64,000 nt of DNA from JAQICJ01 sp041686345 (GTDB taxonomy: Bacteria > Myxococcota_A > Polyangia > HGW-17): positions 27,133 through 91,132 of the forward strand of contig JAWLEA010000001.1 of NCBI GenBank assembly GCA_041686345.1, given 5' to 3'. Below, piece by piece: positions 52,928-62,688 of this stretch (position 1 is the stretch's first letter; each line of letters begins with the position of its first letter). The notes under the pieces were generated by a model. The model searched no databases and was not told the DNA's origin. It saw nothing but the letters and a program-made list of their open reading frames with translations. Both the position numbers and the translations under genes were made by a program.

Positions 52928-54967
52928 ATGTCACCATTAGTTTTATCGTTTTCTGTAATTTTGTTGCTCAATACTCTTTTTCCTCTGGGATGGGTATATA
53001 TTTTTGTCGGATTTGCATGTTTTGGAGGACACTTTCTCTTTTCACGGCCTTATCTGAAACTTATGTTTTATAGTGCAACTTTGATCTTTCTTGGATTTGG
53101 AGTTTGTAATAGTTTTAATTCCCGTTACAAGCAATTTTTTAAGGTAGATAACAGGGTTAAAATTCTAAAAAACAGACCCGGAGGGAAAGGACAAAATTGG
53201 CACCAGGGAATTTCCACATCGGGTAAACAGATATATTTTAAAAGCTCCAAATTGTGGAAAAAAGGAAGTTATCTGCTTGTCACTTCAGAACCAAAACCTG
53301 TTCAACTCCCTTTGGTTGCAGAGGTAGAAGAGAATGTTTTTTCAAAAGAGGTGACTCTGATTGAGGGAATGACTACCGGAGGAACCGTCAAAAGATCAGA
53401 AAAAAAAATATTCAACAATTCCGGATTATCTCATCTGCTGGCTATCTCTGGATTGCACATGTCAGTGGTGATTTTACTTTCATTTCTGACAGCTGCGGCT
53501 ATTCACATAATTTTACCCCAGAAATATTATTTTAATAAGGAGAGATTGGAAATAGTGCTGGCGCTGCTGGCGATCTGGTTTTACTGGAAAATTAACAGCA
53601 GTGCCATATCTGTAAGCCGAGCCGCTTTGATGGCAACCATCTATCTTTTATGTTCACGCTGGCAGGGACGGGGAAATATCTACAACGTAGCCGGAATAGC
53701 TTTCAGCGCCTTTTTGCTTGTTGATCCTCTGGTTATTTATGAACTTTCCTTTCAATTGTCTTTTGCCGCTTTGGGGGGGATTTTACTCCTGGGCAAAGTG
53801 GGAAAAAGCAATTTATCCAGATATATTCTGATTACTCTGGGTGCTTCAGGAGCAACAGCACCACTTATTTTCCATTATTTCGGTCAAGTCAATCCGTTTT
53901 CTTTGCTTCTGAATATTGTAATAGTTCCAATTTTCAGTTTTTTTATCATTCCAGCAGGGATAGTTGTAAATGTAGCCGGTGGTTTGAATCAAGCTTGGCG
54001 TCAAGCAGGATTCGAGCTTTTAAAATTCCCGTTGCAAATGATTCTAACCCTGTTGGTAAAAATAAATAAACTAGTTCCCACCTGGAGTCCCCGGGATAGT
54101 TTCATGATTTACTGGGTTTTCTGGATTGTTTTGCTGGTATTGGCTCTGGGCAGATCAAGAAGAATCAAAATTTTATTGGTGTTGTTATGTCTGGTGCTGG
54201 TAAGTTTTTTCGGCAGTAGTGAAAACAAAACGGAGGGAATGGATTTATACTTTATTTCAGCCAAAAAAGGAGAAAGCACCCTGGCAACATTTGAAACACC
54301 TTCAGGTCAGAAAAATATTCTGATAGATGCGGGAGCTTTTAAGGTTTTTACTTTATTGAAAAATTTAAAGATAGACACTGTCCACGCTTTATATCTGACC
54401 CATTTTCATCGAGATCACCTTCAGTATCTTAAAAAGATCTGCAACAATTTTAAAGTTGATAAAATCTACCATAATACTTCTCCCCTTCAGGTTCAGTTGA
54501 AAGAAATCTGTCCCCGGGTGAAAACGGGTCTTGCTCAACGAAAATTGGTTTTCGGTGAGGTCAAGTTGCAGATTTTACAAGGAAGACAAGCTGTTCCAAT
54601 CTTTTCTGAAAACAATAAGTCGTTGGTGCTTTTACTCAAATATAAAAAGTTTTGCGTTTTATTTCCGGGAGATTTGGAAAAAGAAGGTGAAAATCTCCTG
54701 CTGGAAAAAGTATATTTCAACAATGATATTAAAAAGATCTGCAAAGAGAGGTATTTGAAAGTTGCTCATCATGGAAGCAACAATTCAACCTCAGAAAAAT
54801 TTATCAACTGGTTTGGTCCTCAGTCGGTTTATATTTTAGGGGGAAAGGCTGCTGATATTCTCAAAGAGCGTTTTGCCAGACATAAAATAGAAACTTTAGG
54901 GGGAAAGCCGGGAATTTATCATTTGCATAAAGATTTTAATTCTAACCTGGAAGGAGAAAATAAATGA
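52928..54967 (+). CDS. comEC: ComEC/Rec2-type DNA-uptake channel
   Basis: 679 residues. N-terminal hydrophobic segments and a soluble domain precede the competence membrane domain (about 160-420), with LSHLLAISGLHMSVVI and LQLSFAALGG-like motifs. A metallo-beta-lactamase-like domain (about 435-679) carries LTHFHRDH and VAHHGSNN. ComEC moves single-stranded DNA across the inner membrane in transformation. No pilus or other com genes are in the window, so competence itself is unproven. It overlaps the next gene by four bases. Confidence 0.9.
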   Translation: MSPLVLSFSVILLLNTLFPLGWVYIFVGFACFGGHFLFSRPYLKLMFYSATLIFLGFGVCNSFNSRYKQFFKVDNRVKILKNRPGGKGQNWHQGISTSGKQIYFKSSKLWKKGSYLLVTSEPKPVQLPLVAEVEENVFSKEVTLIEGMTTGGTVKRSEKKIFNNSGLSHLLAISGLHMSVVILLSFLTAAAIHIILPQKYYFNKERLEIVLALLAIWFYWKINSSAISVSRAALMATIYLLCSRWQGRGNIYNVAGIAFSAFLLVDPLVIYELSFQLSFAALGGILLLGKVGKSNLSRYILITLGASGATAPLIFHYFGQVNPFSLLLNIVIVPIFSFFIIPAGIVVNVAGGLNQAWRQAGFELLKFPLQMILTLLVKINKLVPTWSPRDSFMIYWVFWIVLLVLALGRSRRIKILLVLLCLVLVSFFGSSENKTEGMDLYFISAKKGESTLATFETPSGQKNILIDAGAFKVFTLLKNLKIDTVHALYLTHFHRDHLQYLKKICNNFKVDKIYHNTSPLQVQLKEICPRVKTGLAQRKLVFGEVKLQILQGRQAVPIFSENNKSLVLLLKYKKFCVLFPGDLEKEGENLLLEKVYFNNDIKKICKERYLKVAHHGSNNSTSEKFINWFGPQSVYILGGKAADILKERFARHKIETLGGKPGIYHLHKDFNSNLEGENK

Positions 54968-56406
54968 AAACAATAACCAAAATAATTTTTCTGATAATTA
55001 CAAGTTGTATTATGCAGTCTCGGGTTGAAGCTGTGGATAACCCTGGAGCAACAAAAAATCACAGGGCCGTTTTGCTACTGTTCACTCCGGGTCTTGATGC
55101 AAAAAATATCTCCGGTTTCTCTCCCTTTTTAACCAGGAGAAAGTTTAAAAGTTTTTCCAAATTTCCTCTGATAAATTTCCTGGAAATTTTATTGGGCGCC
55201 AAAAGTAAAAACCAGTTAAATTCCCGTTTTTTCAAAGGAGGAAAAAAAGTCTCTCTGCAAAGAGCACAATTGCAAAAGTTATCCTGGCTGGATCTGGCAA
55301 AGGATTTCCTGGTTTTTGCTCCATATTCCAAATTATTGAAGTCAACTGAGGTAAAAAAAAGAACTATTTCTCCGGGCAGGATTTCAGTATTAGTCAGAGA
55401 AAGGAAACTTGTCTTGGGTAGAAAATTTATATTTTTTGTAAAACCTCGAGGAAACAGACCGGGAGCAAAATGGACAGCGATTGTACGGAAGGAAAAAAAT
55501 AAATTACTTTTGGAACTGCCTCGGGATATCTCTGTATTCGGAAACCCCCAAAACATCATTGAGTTGAAAAAGGGAAAGGGAATGCTTTTGCAATTAAATA
55601 AAGGAAACAGGATATTCAATCTGTATTTTCATGTGAGAGATTTTTCGGAAAACACGATAATCATTTACCAGAAGGGACCTCAGAAAGGTATTTATACGGG
55701 GAAACCGGATTATACCGGTTTAAAAAATGAATATATCGGCTCTTCTATTTTTGGGGGAGAATTTTTATCTTCTTTGGAGGTGATTTTTAGAAATATTATG
55801 GTGGAGAGGCGAAGTTACAATCTTCTCTTTTTGGATTTCGCGGCTGAACTTGAAAAATATCTGATGAGATACGATCAAAAAGATATTGTCGAAAAATGGA
55901 AGAACATTGCCGGGAAAAAGCTGGGACAATTTTTGAAAAAATGGAAGGTTAAAAACCCCCGGGGCCAAATCCACTGGATAGGGATGTCAGGGTTGCTATT
56001 AGTTGAAAAGAGGCTCGATCTGGGGCAATTGCTGGAAAGTGACAAGTTTCTGCTGCTGGAAAATGGCAGTGAAGCTCTTTTGTATCCTTGGGGTTTTAGG
56101 GGAAATATTTGGGAATTTTATCATTATATTTCAAAAAAACTTGGCAGATACAAAAAGTTGAAAAAATACTGGCAACTGATTCCCGGCAGAGAGTTTATCA
56201 AAGTAAAGTTGAAGGCTGAATATCGGGCAGGATCCTGCAGACGGGGAAGTATTGTCTGTGATGATTATTCCGGGGGAAATTGGGGATATCCCCGGGTTGG
56301 TATTATGTATTATACCAATGATAATAATTTGCCCGGGGAATTGAGAAGCCCGGCAGAACTGGGAGAGCACTTTTTTTATGGTTTAAAGGAGATGGAAAAG
56401 AAATAA
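54964..56406 (+). CDS. Hypothetical exported protein
   Basis: 480 residues. A signal peptide (FLIITSCIMQSRVEA) is followed by a basic, mostly beta-like protein. The start of the mature part (HRAVLLLFTPGLDA) loosely recalls the first strand of alkaline-phosphatase-superfamily enzymes, but no metal-site motif can be confirmed, so I assign no function. The C-terminal part is Cys- and Tyr-rich. It overlaps comEC by four bases (ATGA), which implies coupled translation. Confidence 0.7.
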   Translation: MKTITKIIFLIITSCIMQSRVEAVDNPGATKNHRAVLLLFTPGLDAKNISGFSPFLTRRKFKSFSKFPLINFLEILLGAKSKNQLNSRFFKGGKKVSLQRAQLQKLSWLDLAKDFLVFAPYSKLLKSTEVKKRTISPGRISVLVRERKLVLGRKFIFFVKPRGNRPGAKWTAIVRKEKNKLLLELPRDISVFGNPQNIIELKKGKGMLLQLNKGNRIFNLYFHVRDFSENTIIIYQKGPQKGIYTGKPDYTGLKNEYIGSSIFGGEFLSSLEVIFRNIMVERRSYNLLFLDFAAELEKYLMRYDQKDIVEKWKNIAGKKLGQFLKKWKVKNPRGQIHWIGMSGLLLVEKRLDLGQLLESDKFLLLENGSEALLYPWGFRGNIWEFYHYISKKLGRYKKLKKYWQLIPGREFIKVKLKAEYRAGSCRRGSIVCDDYSGGNWGYPRVGIMYYTNDNNLPGELRSPAELGEHFFYGLKEMEKK

Positions 56407-56570
56407 TTACCTGGATCATATTTTAAGTTCGGGATGATTATTTTTCTTTTTGAAACCGGAACAAACAGGTTCTATCTTGGTTCAGCTAGAAAATACGCCG
56501 AAATCGTGGTAATAATGAAGTTGGAAATAAGTTATTCTCCATAATTTTCCACTTATAAAGGACAAAATTA

Positions 56571-57092
56571 ATGTCTGCATCAGAACCCCGAATAATTAAG
56601 CGTTATGCCAACCGAAAGCTCTATGATACTGTCGATAGTCAATATATTACCTTAAAGACCATATCTGAATTAATAAAGAAAAACAATATGGTACGCATTA
56701 TCGATAATGATTCTGGAGAAGATCTCACCCGTGATTTTTTGTTGCAAATCATCAGAAAACAGGAAAAAAAGTGGAAACTTTTTCCTTTGCAGTCTCTGGT
56801 TCAGATGATTAAAATGGGGCGTACTTCCTCTAACGATTTTCTTCATAATTTAAAAAGTGATATGGATCTGAGAATGGGGGACATACCAAAAATCAGTGAT
56901 CTCAAAGAAGCCATAGAAAATTACCAAAGAAGATTTGAAGAGTGGCAGAAAAATATTGAAAATCAGCTTCATACAATTCTGGAAGCTCCCAGTACTTTGT
57001 TGTCAAAAGAAATAGATTTCATGAAAAAGAGATTGATTTCTCTTGAAGACAAGGTACAGGAATTAAAAAATAAAATAGAAAAGAACAACTAG
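56571..57092 (+). CDS. phaR: Polyhydroxyalkanoate synthesis regulator PhaR-type
   Basis: 173 residues. The N-terminal DNA-binding domain is the PhaR type: IKRYANRKLYDTVDSQYITL, then IIDNDSGEDLTRDFLLQII. The second half is a coiled coil. In known systems PhaR represses phasin genes and senses PHA granules. No phaC, phasin or other PHA gene is in the window, so the target is unknown. ATG 56571 follows AAAGGA. Confidence 0.9.
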   Translation: MSASEPRIIKRYANRKLYDTVDSQYITLKTISELIKKNNMVRIIDNDSGEDLTRDFLLQIIRKQEKKWKLFPLQSLVQMIKMGRTSSNDFLHNLKSDMDLRMGDIPKISDLKEAIENYQRRFEEWQKNIENQLHTILEAPSTLLSKEIDFMKKRLISLEDKVQELKNKIEKNN

Positions 57093-57241
57093 CAGTAAAT
57101 CTGAAGTGGAATATTTTCAAAACCAACAGATAAATTACAAGTTGAACTTTTAAAAAACTCGTTTTTAATTTAAAATATTTATTCCAGTAATTTTTCAGTG
57201 GAATAAGACTGCTAAGTTTTTAGTTATCAGGTGTAATCTTT

Positions 57242-58456
57242 ATGGAAGGAAAATTTTCCCAATATCCCATAGAAATGGCTTGCTGTAAAAAGCAGATTAA
57301 CGATATTGAAAATCCAGATCGTAATCACCCCATCCATGATAATTCTGTTATTTTTACCTATTTAAAATCCAGATTTTACGTTGCAGTGGTTTTTGACGGA
57401 GTTTCCGAGTCCCGAAAAAAAGGCAAAAATACCGTCGCAATCAGTCGAGAATTGCAGTGGGATCTCGAAAAATTCTGTCGTCAGCAAAAAGTCGAAGATA
57501 TTCATAAAATCGCCAAGTGGTTTCAAACAGCCCTGAATGATGAAAAATACAAGGATAAAGGGGCTACCACGGTGAGTTTCATTCGCTACGACGATCTCGA
57601 GCAGAAAATTGAAGGATTTACTGTCGGTGACAGTCCTGCTTTGGTGGTTCGTTCAATTGCAAATGAAAACGGGGAAACAACAGAAGGGCAAATTCTTTCA
57701 GCTTTGCACACGGTAGCCAATGATCCGGGAGTTATTACCAGACAATTGAGATTTGGCAATACTCCGGAACTTACTCTTTTTCAGATGGAGATGCCGGAAT
57801 TTGATTTTCTTTATCTCGTTGCCATGAGTGATGGCTACGGCAAAATGAGTGATTCAGATACTCTTAAATATATGGATGATGATTTACAGGATCGCAAGGT
57901 TTCAATTTTTTATCCTTTTTTTGCCAAGGTTCACCTGCCTAAGATTATCAGCAGTAAATTTCCCGAAATCAGAGTAGATAACAATGGATTGAGTCCATAT
58001 CTTTCCACAATTGAAAACCCTGAAATAGGAGATTACATCAACAAAATCTACGATGAGCTCGATAAAGATGAGCGCCAGGATTTGGCCATAGTCGATCTTG
58101 ATACCATGGCTCTTTACGATTTCTATCGCGATCCCGAAAGCTTTGCTCGTAAAAGAAATCTTACTGTAGAAGAAATTCTGGAAAAATCCCATCCCAGTTT
58201 GGGGTGGATGCTTTCTTCACCTTATAATGAAAGCAAGGATGAAAGCGGACTTGACGAATATCTCAGAGAATATGTCAAGGCCGAAATTTTTGCAATCAGC
58301 ATGATTGACGAGCTCAACATTCTGCAAGATGATAATAACTGGAATCTGCAGAAAAGCCTCAATAGTTTTTTCTCCAATCTCGATCCAATCGGAGACGATT
58401 TTGCTGTAGCCATAACCACAATTGCCAAACCTGCAGAAAAGTTGGAACAATCATGA
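57242..58456 (+). CDS. PP2C-like phosphatase-fold protein
   Basis: 404 residues. The PP2C-like pattern is seen in order: AVVFDGVSESRKKGKN near residue 50, a GATTVSFIRY strand, FTVGDSPALVV, and LVAMSDGYGKMSD, with the Asp residues expected for metal binding. The C-terminal third (about 270-404) is extra and acidic. It is likely a Ser/Thr phosphatase or a degenerate relative; substrates are unknown. The start ATG 57242 has no clear ribosome site. It overlaps the next gene by four bases (ATGA). Confidence 0.75.
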   Translation: MEGKFSQYPIEMACCKKQINDIENPDRNHPIHDNSVIFTYLKSRFYVAVVFDGVSESRKKGKNTVAISRELQWDLEKFCRQQKVEDIHKIAKWFQTALNDEKYKDKGATTVSFIRYDDLEQKIEGFTVGDSPALVVRSIANENGETTEGQILSALHTVANDPGVITRQLRFGNTPELTLFQMEMPEFDFLYLVAMSDGYGKMSDSDTLKYMDDDLQDRKVSIFYPFFAKVHLPKIISSKFPEIRVDNNGLSPYLSTIENPEIGDYINKIYDELDKDERQDLAIVDLDTMALYDFYRDPESFARKRNLTVEEILEKSHPSLGWMLSSPYNESKDESGLDEYLREYVKAEIFAISMIDELNILQDDNNWNLQKSLNSFFSNLDPIGDDFAVAITTIAKPAEKLEQS

Positions 58457-59004
58457 GTATAACTACAAAAACAGGAGATAAAGGTACAACGGGATTCATC
58501 GGCAAAAGCAGGCTTTCCAAGAATTCTGCCAGAACTGAAGTTTTGGGAACCCTGGATGAACTTTCTTCCCATCTGGGAGTTGTTTATGCTCAGATGGGTG
58601 TAGTTGATGAAGATCGCCAACTTGTACTAGAAATTCAGCATAATCTGGCCCGGATTTCAGCGGAAATAGCAGCGGACAATTTGGAGGTTCTTGATATTAT
58701 GCTGATAGGTCCCGGTGATGCAGCTAAAGTAGAAAGATTATCTCGGAAGTTGGAAAAATCCATAGAACCCCTTGAACGTTTGGTAATAGTTGGTGGAGGC
58801 AATAATATTTCTGCAGGTTTTGATTTGGCCAGAGCAGTATGTCGCAGAAGTGAAAGAAGATTGATAAGTTATTTTGAAATCGAACAAACTCTTGACCAGG
58901 AAGGTTCAACATCAATCATGAAATATATAAACCGTCTTTCAGATCTGCTTTTTTTACTGGCCAGAAAAAAAGAATCCAGGCGGATTTACTTCAACGACAA
59001 ATAA
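58453..59004 (+). CDS. PduO-type cob(I)alamin adenosyltransferase
   Basis: 183 residues. The N-terminal ATP-binding motif TKTGDKGTTGF and TLDELSSHLG match the PduO family, which makes adenosylcobalamin from cob(I)alamin and ATP. The C-terminal ARAVCRRSERRL is also typical. No other cobalamin gene or cobalamin riboswitch is visible. Translation is coupled to the PP2C-like gene by an ATGA overlap. Confidence 0.93.
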   Translation: MSITTKTGDKGTTGFIGKSRLSKNSARTEVLGTLDELSSHLGVVYAQMGVVDEDRQLVLEIQHNLARISAEIAADNLEVLDIMLIGPGDAAKVERLSRKLEKSIEPLERLVIVGGGNNISAGFDLARAVCRRSERRLISYFEIEQTLDQEGSTSIMKYINRLSDLLFLLARKKESRRIYFNDK

Positions 59005-59150
59005 TCGTTTCAACTTGAACCCCACGTGTTTTCATCCTGAATTCTTTGTGTTTAGCATTAAAACTTGATTTTCAATTCAGAATTACAGGATTTGATTCAG
59101 AAATGAGAATATTTGTTCTCATAATTTTATTTTTCAGGAGATAGTCCTCA

Positions 59151-59987
59151 ATGCAAACAAAGTACAGATATTTTATTCCCACATCAATCACACTTTCTAG
59201 TTTGATATTAGCTTTGCTCAGTGTCATGTATGCAATGAAGGGACAATTGATTACAGCTTTCTGGCTTTCTTTTTTATGTACTTTGTTTGATCGTTTTGAT
59301 GGAATTGTAGCTCGCAAATTGAACGCCACCGGCAATTTCGGTATGGAGCTCGATTCTCTGGTAGATCTGATGGCCTTTGGAGCAACACCGGCAATTTTAC
59401 TCTATCAAGTTACTTCTACCTATAGCCCTCATTTTGTTGGAAAATTAAAGTTTTTACCCATGATCGTTGCCAGTTTCTGGGTGATTGCTTCAGCCCTCAG
59501 ATTGGCAAAATTCAATGTTGTAGCCCAAGCCAAAAAATTCAACAGTATTTTTCAGGGGATTCCCATGCCCATAGCTGCCGGGTTTATTCTTGCTCCTATG
59601 CTGGTTCTGGCCAAATACAACACCGCCTTCAACTACAATGTTACCGGTTTTGATCTTAGAATTATGGGGACATTGAACGGCATCCACTGGGTTTATACTC
59701 TTCTTCTGGGTTGGGGAGCTCTCATCGGATATGGCATGATCTCCCATCTCAGAGTTCCCAAATTGTCAAAACCGCCACAGGATTGGAGAAAAACTTATAT
59801 GTTTGTAAATGCTCTTTTGGTATACAGTTGCATTGTTTTCCGGGTTTTTCCCGAATTTCTCCTCTTTGTTGCTTTTCAATTTCTTTTTATTTCATTATAT
59901 TTTCATTTTTTCACCGAAGCCAGACAGCAGGAGAAGTATATACATCTGCTCGATGTATTATCCTGGAAGCTCGATGAAGAAGAATGA
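59151..59987 (+). CDS. pssA: CDP-diacylglycerol--serine O-phosphatidyltransferase
   Basis: 278 residues. The CDP-alcohol phosphotransferase signature D-G-x2-A-R-x8-G-x3-D-x3-D is intact (DGIVARKLNATGNFGMELDS and next residues). Around six to eight hydrophobic segments are seen. It makes phosphatidylserine, the phosphatidylethanolamine precursor. ATG 59151 follows CAGGAGA. Confidence 0.92.
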   Translation: MQTKYRYFIPTSITLSSLILALLSVMYAMKGQLITAFWLSFLCTLFDRFDGIVARKLNATGNFGMELDSLVDLMAFGATPAILLYQVTSTYSPHFVGKLKFLPMIVASFWVIASALRLAKFNVVAQAKKFNSIFQGIPMPIAAGFILAPMLVLAKYNTAFNYNVTGFDLRIMGTLNGIHWVYTLLLGWGALIGYGMISHLRVPKLSKPPQDWRKTYMFVNALLVYSCIVFRVFPEFLLFVAFQFLFISLYFHFFTEARQQEKYIHLLDVLSWKLDEEE

Positions 59988-60115
59988 AAACTTTATTTGA
60001 TTAATCAGTTAAAATTTTTTATATTTACACTTGCAGTTCATATTTGGGGTTAAATTGTTAATGGTTGTAAAGCCGAGATTATTATTAGCTCAGTTTTACG
60101 AAAGGATTGGTGAAC

Positions 60116-61804
60116 ATGGAATTAAATATTAGATTAAGTGGTGCTGCTGGACAAGGTATTCAGACCGCAAATGACATTCTCGGCAAATTGGCAATTCGCA
60201 GCGGATATTTTTGTTATTCTTTCAATGATGCAGAATCAAGAATCAGGGGAGGGATAAATTTCAACCATCTGTGTGTGTCTACTTTGCCGGTATCAGCCCC
60301 TCGGGAGAGAGTTGACATTTTGATAGCACTTTCTTCTCCGGGGTTGGAAAGTAATCTGGAAAATATGGTTGATAATGGAGTTTTAATCAGCGGAGTCAAA
60401 ACTGAAACTGCCGAAAAATCAACTTTCGATCTTGGCAGTTTGGATATTTCAAACAAAAAAGTATATGGTACAGCTGCTGTAGCTGTTGTTGCATCAATTT
60501 TGAAAATAAAACTGGAGAATTTGGAAGAAATTTTGCAAGAGCAGTTTGGAAGCAAAGAAAAAATCATCAATCTCAATCTGGATGCTGCCCGGCAAGCCTA
60601 TTCCCGGGGGCAAGACTGGACTAAGGGAAAAGCCTTGAGTTTGAATTCACCGGAAGAGCCTATAAATCAAGGCAATTGGCTTTCAGGGGGAGATGCTTTT
60701 GCTCTGGGAGCGGCAGCAGGTGGAGTTTCTTTTGTGGCAGCTTATCCCATGTCACCGGCTACATCAATTATGACCAATCTTTCCCGTTGGTCGAAGGAGC
60801 TTGAAGTTCATGTGGAACAGGCAGAATCAGAAGTAACAGCCATCAATATGGTTGCCGGGGCTTCCTATGCCGGAGCCAGAGCTCTTGCTTCTACTTCGGG
60901 AGGAGGATTTGCCTTGATGACAGAAGGAATTTCTCTGACGGGAATGATTGAGACTCCGTTGGTTGTAGCTATTGCCCAGAGACCAGGTCCCGCAACCGGT
61001 TTACCCACCAGGACTGCCCAGGGGGATTTGCGTTTTGCCATCCATGGAGGACATGGTTTTTTCCCCAGAATCGTTCTGGCTCCCAAAAATATAAATGATA
61101 ATTTCACGATTGTAGCAAAAGCTTTTGATTTAGCAGAGAAATATCAAATACCTGTAATTGTTCTTACCGACCAGTTGTTGCAAGACAGCAAGCAGAGTCT
61201 TGAAAATTTCGATCTCGAATCAATTTCGCAAAAACGATATCAGTTAAGCAGGGAAGAATTGGAAAAACTGGATGCCTATCGCCGTTACCGGTTTACTGAT
61301 GATGGAATTTCTCCTCTGGCTTATCCGGGGGATAGTTTTCATCCGGTAGTGGTTGATTCCGATGAACACGATCAGGATGGACATTTGACAGAATCGGCTG
61401 AAATATCAAGGAAAATGGCAGAAAAACGTCATCGAAAACTGAAGACAATTCTACAATCCTGGGAAAAACCCGAAAGTTGGAATTTGAAACCGGGAATACC
61501 CCTTGTTCTTACTTGGGGATCAACCTGGGGTGTTGTCAATGAAGTGCAAAAGCGTCTGGAAAAACAAGGAATCGAATTTGCTCATATGAATTTGAGCTGG
61601 ATGTGGCCATTGCCTGCTGATGTTCTCAGGAAAGAACTGAATCAGGCCAGCAAATCCATTATTGTCGGGCATTCTGTCGGTTCCGAATTTGAATCCCTGA
61701 TGAGGGAAGTTACTTTGCATGATTTTGATCACGCTGTTAGAAAAATGAATGGAAGACCTTTTGGGGTGGAAGAGGTTGAAGCTGAATTGAAGGAGTTGTT
61801 GTAA
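60116..61804 (+). CDS. korA: 2-Oxoacid:acceptor oxidoreductase, fused gamma-alpha subunit
   Basis: About 562 residues. The N-terminal gamma domain (about 1-175) starts IRLSGAAGQGIQTANDILG. The alpha/pyrimidine-binding domain (about 195-562) has AYPMSPATSIM, EQAESEVTAINMVAGASYAG and RPGPATGLPTRTAQGDL. With KorB it should oxidise 2-oxoglutarate or a similar 2-oxoacid, passing electrons to ferredoxin. ATG 60116 is chosen because AAAGGA lies nine bases upstream. Confidence 0.92.
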   Translation: MELNIRLSGAAGQGIQTANDILGKLAIRSGYFCYSFNDAESRIRGGINFNHLCVSTLPVSAPRERVDILIALSSPGLESNLENMVDNGVLISGVKTETAEKSTFDLGSLDISNKKVYGTAAVAVVASILKIKLENLEEILQEQFGSKEKIINLNLDAARQAYSRGQDWTKGKALSLNSPEEPINQGNWLSGGDAFALGAAAGGVSFVAAYPMSPATSIMTNLSRWSKELEVHVEQAESEVTAINMVAGASYAGARALASTSGGGFALMTEGISLTGMIETPLVVAIAQRPGPATGLPTRTAQGDLRFAIHGGHGFFPRIVLAPKNINDNFTIVAKAFDLAEKYQIPVIVLTDQLLQDSKQSLENFDLESISQKRYQLSREELEKLDAYRRYRFTDDGISPLAYPGDSFHPVVVDSDEHDQDGHLTESAEISRKMAEKRHRKLKTILQSWEKPESWNLKPGIPLVLTWGSTWGVVNEVQKRLEKQGIEFAHMNLSWMWPLPADVLRKELNQASKSIIVGHSVGSEFESLMREVTLHDFDHAVRKMNGRPFGVEEVEAELKELL

Positions 61805-62637
61805 TGGGAAAATATCAAGAAGAAGATTATAAAAGCAAGGTTGAAAATGCCTGGTGTTCCGGTTGTGGAAATTTCGGCATCCTTAATACAGTAAAACAAA
61901 CCCTGGCGGAGTTGGATATTGGTCCTCATCAGGCTGTTATTTGTACAGGAATCGGACAAGCTCCAAAATTGCCTCATTATATGAAAGTTAATACTTTTAA
62001 CGGGCTCCATGGCCGAGAGGTTGCATCAGCTCAGGGAATCAAAATGGCCAATCCGGAATTGGAAGTTATTGTTCATGGTGGGGATGGCGGGATTTACGGA
62101 GAAGGAGGCAACCATTTTCTCCATGCTATTCGCCGTAATTTGAATATTACAGTAGTAGTTCATGACAACCGAATTTATGGTCTTACCAAAGGTCAGCCTT
62201 CCCCCACCAGCGAGGTGGGATTGGTGACGGGAATCAAACCCGAAGGTGTTCAAATATCACCTTTGAAGCCTTTGAAATTAGCTGTTTCACAGGAGTGCTC
62301 TTTTGTTGCTCAGGCCTTTTCGGCCAATATTAAGGAAAATGTAGAAATTTTAAAGGCAGCTATTTTGAATGAAGGTTTTTCTCTGGTAAATATGCTTCAA
62401 CCTTGCATAACCTGGAATAAGGTCAATACATACAAATGGTTCAGAGATAATACTTTCACCGTGGATTCTGAACATGATCCTTATGATTCCCAAGCAGCCC
62501 TGGAACTATTACAAGATAAACTGCCCTTGGGGATTATCTACAAAAATAAAAAAGAAGCCTATGATTCCAAAGTTGCTCCGGCCAGAGTTTTTTGCAGTAA
62601 AGAAGGTTTCAATAAAATCGCCGGCAGTTTTGAATAA
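61804..62637 (+). CDS. korB: 2-Oxoacid:ferredoxin oxidoreductase beta subunit
   Basis: 277 residues. It carries the thiamine diphosphate/Fe-S-linked motifs WCSGCGNFGIL, GDGGIYGEGGNHFLHAIRRN and NRIYGLTKGQPSPTS. The start overlaps the korA stop by one base (TAATG). It is the catalytic partner of KorA; the 2-oxoacid cannot be fixed from sequence. It converges with the radical SAM gene 51 bases away. Confidence 0.93.
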   Translation: MGKYQEEDYKSKVENAWCSGCGNFGILNTVKQTLAELDIGPHQAVICTGIGQAPKLPHYMKVNTFNGLHGREVASAQGIKMANPELEVIVHGGDGGIYGEGGNHFLHAIRRNLNITVVVHDNRIYGLTKGQPSPTSEVGLVTGIKPEGVQISPLKPLKLAVSQECSFVAQAFSANIKENVEILKAAILNEGFSLVNMLQPCITWNKVNTYKWFRDNTFTVDSEHDPYDSQAALELLQDKLPLGIIYKNKKEAYDSKVAPARVFCSKEGFNKIAGSFE

Positions 62638-62688
62638 GCAACAAAGACTGGTTTGATTGCACTTAGTGAATTTATTTGTGTTAATTTA

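Noticed and set aside
58453..59004. Cobalamin riboswitch linked to the PduO-type gene
   Set aside because: The gene is translationally coupled to its upstream neighbour and no B12-box is visible.
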